From NCBI GenBank assembly GCA_016217545.1, contig JACRHT010000012.1, positions 992,001 to 1,056,000 on the forward strand: 64,000 nucleotides of DNA. Direction: 5' to 3'. Numbering within the stretch: position 1 is the first letter of the stretch; each line of letters begins with the position of its first letter. Shown piece after piece: positions 61,462 to 64,000 of the stretch. The notes beneath the pieces are model-generated. The model did not search any database, was not told where the DNA came from, and was given only the letters and a program-made list of their open reading frames with translations. The position numbers and the translations under genes are program-made. This stretch comes from Opitutia bacterium. GTDB taxonomy: Bacteria > Verrucomicrobiota > Verrucomicrobiia > Opitutales > Opitutaceae.

Positions 61462-64000
61462 ATGCCTTTCCCGAAATTGCCCGTTTCGTGGCTCCGCCGG
61501 CTGCCATGGCTGGTGCTGCTGGCCGGCGGCGCGCTCAGCGTGTGGATCGGCGTGTGGGCGGTGGGCGAGCGGACGCGGCGCGATGCGGCGGACTTTGCGC
61601 AGCTGACCTCCAACATCGAAACCTCCATCCGCGTGCGCGTGCGGGCGCACATCGACGCGCTGCGCGCCGGGGGCGGATTCATCGCGGCGAGTAGCGAGGT
61701 CACGCGCGATTCGTGGAATCACTTTGCTCACGAGATCGATCTCGACTCGCGGTATCCCGGCACGCGCGGCCTCGGCGTGGTTTTCCCGGTGCGGGACGTG
61801 GAGTTGCCGGCCTTCGTCGCGCGGATGCGTGCGCAGGGTCTGCGGGATTACCGAGTGCGCGGCATCGACGGTGCCGCGGTCGGTGGTGGGGAGCACTACG
61901 TCATCGCGCACATCCACCCGGAGAGCGGCAACGAGCCGGCGCTGGGCCTCGACATCGCGACGGAGCCGGTGCGGCGCGCGGCCGTTGAGCTGGCCCGGAG
62001 CACCGGCGAACCGGCTCTGACGACCCCGCTGCATCTCGTGCAGGACGAGCGCGGGCGCCCGGCCTTCCTGCTTTTCCTGCCCGTGTTTTCGTCCGGGGCG
62101 CCGGTGGCGACGCCGGAGGCGCGCGCGGCGGCGTTGCGGGCGTGGGTCTACACGCCGTTCGTGCTCGAGGAGTTTCTGATGACCGCGCTCGGCGAGCGGG
62201 CGGAGAAGGCGCGGCTGTATTTCTTCGCCGGCGACAAGGCGGACCCGCAGCAACTGCTGTTCGCTTCGGTCCCCGGCGGATTGCCGCCGGAATTCGCGCG
62301 CGTGCGTCCGCTGGAGCTGGCCGGCCGGAAGTTCACGGTCGGTTGGGTGCGCGGGCCGGCGTTCATCTCCTCGTCGGTCTCGCCGCTGCTCTGGGCGGCG
62401 GGCAGCACGGCTTTTGCCACGCTCGTGCTCGCGGGATGGGCGGCGATGCTGCGGGACAACCAGGAGCGCGCGGAGCAGCTGGTGACCGAGCGCACGCAGC
62501 AGTTGCAGGAGAGCGAGCGCCGCTGGCGCTTCGCGCTCGAGAGCAGCGCGCAGGGTTTGTGGGACTGGGATGCGGATCGCGAGGCGATCTATTTTTCGCC
62601 GATTTGGAAGCGGCTGTTCGGCTACGAGAACGTGAGCGACCTGACGTTGACCGACTGGCACCCGCGGGTGCATCCGGCGGACCTGCCCGATGTGCTCGAT
62701 CGTCTCGCCCGGCACAATGCCGGCGAGTTGCCGGTCTTCGAACACGAGTATCGGGTTAAGCGCGGCGACGGCAGCTACGTGTGGATCCTGGACCGCTCGA
62801 TGGTGGTGGCGCGCCGCCCCGACGGCACGCCGCAGCGCATGATCGGCACGCACACCGACATCTCCCCGCGCAAGGCGGCGGAGCTGGCGCTGCGCGAGAG
62901 CGAACAGCAGTTGAGCACGATCTACCGCACGATGGCCGACGGACTCGTGGTGCATCGGCGCGACGGCCGGGTTGTTTCCTTCAATCCCGCGGCGGAGCGA
63001 ATCCTCGGCGTCGCCAGCGACCAGATTCTCGGCCGCAGTGCGCTGGATGAACGCTGGCCGCTCGTCCGCCCCGACGGCACGCCGCTGCCGGGCGAAGAGC
63101 ATCCGGCGATGCGAGTGCTGCGACATGGGCGCCCGGAGCGCGATGTGCTGGCGGGCTTGGATATGCCGAATGGCGCGCGACGCTGGATTTCGATCAACGC
63201 CGAGCCCGTGCACGACGCCGCCGGACAGGTGGAGCGCGTGGTGGTGAGTTTCAGCGATGTCACGGCCCGCCAGCGGCTGCAGGAGGAGCTGAAGGCGGCG
63301 CGCGATCAGGCGCTCGAGGCGTCGCGCCTGAAGTCGGAGTTCCTCGCCAACATGAGCCACGAGATCCGCACGCCGATGAACGGCGTCATCGGAATGTCCG
63401 ATCTCCTGCTGGAGACGCCGCTCAATGGCGAACAGCGGCAGATGGCCGATGTGATGCAGAAGAGCGCGGAGAGTCTTCTGACGATCGTGAACGACGTGCT
63501 CGACTTCTCGAAAATGGAGGCGGGGCGGATGCAGGTGGAAGTCCGCGAGTTCGACCTGCATGAGTTGGTTGAAGCGACGGTGGCGTTGCTCGCGCCGCGC
63601 GGGGCGAGCAAGCACTTGAAGGTGTCGGCGACGATCGCGCCGGACGTGCCGCGCGAGGTGCGCGGGGATCCCGTGCGCGTGCGGCAGGTGCTGACGAATT
63701 TGCTGAGCAACGCGGTGAAGTTCACCGATGCGGGCGCGGTGGACGTGCGGCTCGCCACCGCAGCGCGGGGCGACGCGGAAATGCGCGTGCGATGCGAGGT
63801 GCAGGACACGGGTCCGGGCATCGCGCCGGCGCAGCAAGGACGATTGTTCCAGGCCTTCACGCAGGCGGATGGATCGAACACGCGCCGCCACGGTGGCACC
63901 GGGCTCGGGCTCGCGATCTCGCGTCAGCTCGTGCAGTTGATGGGCGGCGACATCGGTTTGATCAGCGAGGCGGGGCAGGGCGCGACGTTCTGGTTTGAAC
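61462..64000 (+). CDS. CHASE/PAS sensor histidine kinase (3' end outside window)
   Basis: Starts at the ATG at 61462 and is still open at the window end; 846 residues are visible. Helix 1 (WLVLLAGGALSVWIGVWAVG) and helix 2 (near residue 300-328) enclose a periplasmic CHASE-type domain (SRYPGTRGLGVVFPVRDVEL, GLDIATEPVRRAA). Two PAS domains follow (about 350-465 and 480-600; YRVKRGDGSYVWILDRSM is a PAC motif), then HisKA (ANMSHEIRTPMNGVIGMSDL, His near 629) and HATPase_c (DTGPGIAPAQ, GGTGLGLAIS). A receiver or Hpt domain may lie beyond the window. The ligand is unknown. Confidence 0.93.
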   Translation, partial: MPFPKLPVSWLRRLPWLVLLAGGALSVWIGVWAVGERTRRDAADFAQLTSNIETSIRVRVRAHIDALRAGGGFIAASSEVTRDSWNHFAHEIDLDSRYPGTRGLGVVFPVRDVELPAFVARMRAQGLRDYRVRGIDGAAVGGGEHYVIAHIHPESGNEPALGLDIATEPVRRAAVELARSTGEPALTTPLHLVQDERGRPAFLLFLPVFSSGAPVATPEARAAALRAWVYTPFVLEEFLMTALGERAEKARLYFFAGDKADPQQLLFASVPGGLPPEFARVRPLELAGRKFTVGWVRGPAFISSSVSPLLWAAGSTAFATLVLAGWAAMLRDNQERAEQLVTERTQQLQESERRWRFALESSAQGLWDWDADREAIYFSPIWKRLFGYENVSDLTLTDWHPRVHPADLPDVLDRLARHNAGELPVFEHEYRVKRGDGSYVWILDRSMVVARRPDGTPQRMIGTHTDISPRKAAELALRESEQQLSTIYRTMADGLVVHRRDGRVVSFNPAAERILGVASDQILGRSALDERWPLVRPDGTPLPGEEHPAMRVLRHGRPERDVLAGLDMPNGARRWISINAEPVHDAAGQVERVVVSFSDVTARQRLQEELKAARDQALEASRLKSEFLANMSHEIRTPMNGVIGMSDLLLETPLNGEQRQMADVMQKSAESLLTIVNDVLDFSKMEAGRMQVEVREFDLHELVEATVALLAPRGASKHLKVSATIAPDVPREVRGDPVRVRQVLTNLLSNAVKFTDAGAVDVRLATAARGDAEMRVRCEVQDTGPGIAPAQQGRLFQAFTQADGSNTRRHGGTGLGLAISRQLVQLMGGDIGLISEAGQGATFWFE

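Overview
The window is high-GC, densely coding bacterial chromosome. It has many 4-bp stop/start overlaps (ATGA or GTGA) and short GC hairpins followed by T-runs as terminators. The protein set, the AACCACGAAT-type inverted repeats around a GxxExxY gene and a decayed ADOP-type permease suggest a member of the Verrucomicrobiota, most likely family Opitutaceae. That is a judgement from recalled families, not a database result. I see no rRNA, tRNA, CRISPR array or complete insertion sequence.

Layout. 1-4.9 kb: acyl-CoA oxidation (a long acyl-CoA dehydrogenase cut by the window start, etfB without etfA, a glutaryl-CoA dehydrogenase) and a Nudix hydrolase. 4.9-9.5 kb: small hypotheticals, an orphan HsdR-N-like nuclease domain, malate dehydrogenase and a DAHP synthase whose leader looks like a transcription attenuator. 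9.5-18 kb: ygfZ, a minus-strand unit (yggS, SirB1-like protein, aroE, prepilin peptidase), a LysR regulator, a TlpA-like thioredoxin, a DMT transporter, a TPR protein and a VOC protein. 17.9-24.3 kb: a seven-gene minus-strand lipid operon (flavin oxidoreductase, DUF1365, Cfa, DUF1475, DUF2062, DUF1295, second Cfa-like methyltransferase), followed by a broken ADOP permease and an aerobic acyl-lipid desaturase that could supply its unsaturated substrate.

27-37 kb: an Ala/Gln-repeat secreted protein, a DUF3016 protein, an RRM protein and a DEAD-box helicase, a UDG-family protein, a D,D-carboxypeptidase with an FKBP isomerase, an SGNH hydrolase, RarD, a DUF4440 protein, a thioesterase and a secreted hypothetical. 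37-43 kb: a deoC / aldehyde dehydrogenase / POT transporter / half-aldehyde-dehydrogenase unit whose gaps hold three copies of one inverted-repeat element; one copy encloses a GxxExxY (PD-(D/E)XK-type) gene. 43-46 kb: an unusual three-gene set with a nucleoside-phosphorylase-like protein. 46.8-64 kb: an NMT1-sensor histidine kinase, TfoX-C and VOC proteins, a ribokinase, a LytS/LytTR two-component pair with a NatAB-like exporter, an ABC-F ATPase, a DMT transporter, a DUF255 thioredoxin-domain protein and a CHASE/PAS histidine kinase cut by the window end.

The strongest unusual signals are (1) the 30-bp-arm inverted repeats around the GxxExxY gene, with two short empty copies nearby; (2) short REP-like palindromes, several in frame inside conserved proteins; (3) a two-hairpin leader before DAHP synthase; (4) the lipid-modification operon with a direct-repeat operator candidate; and (5) the three-gene nucleosidase-like set.
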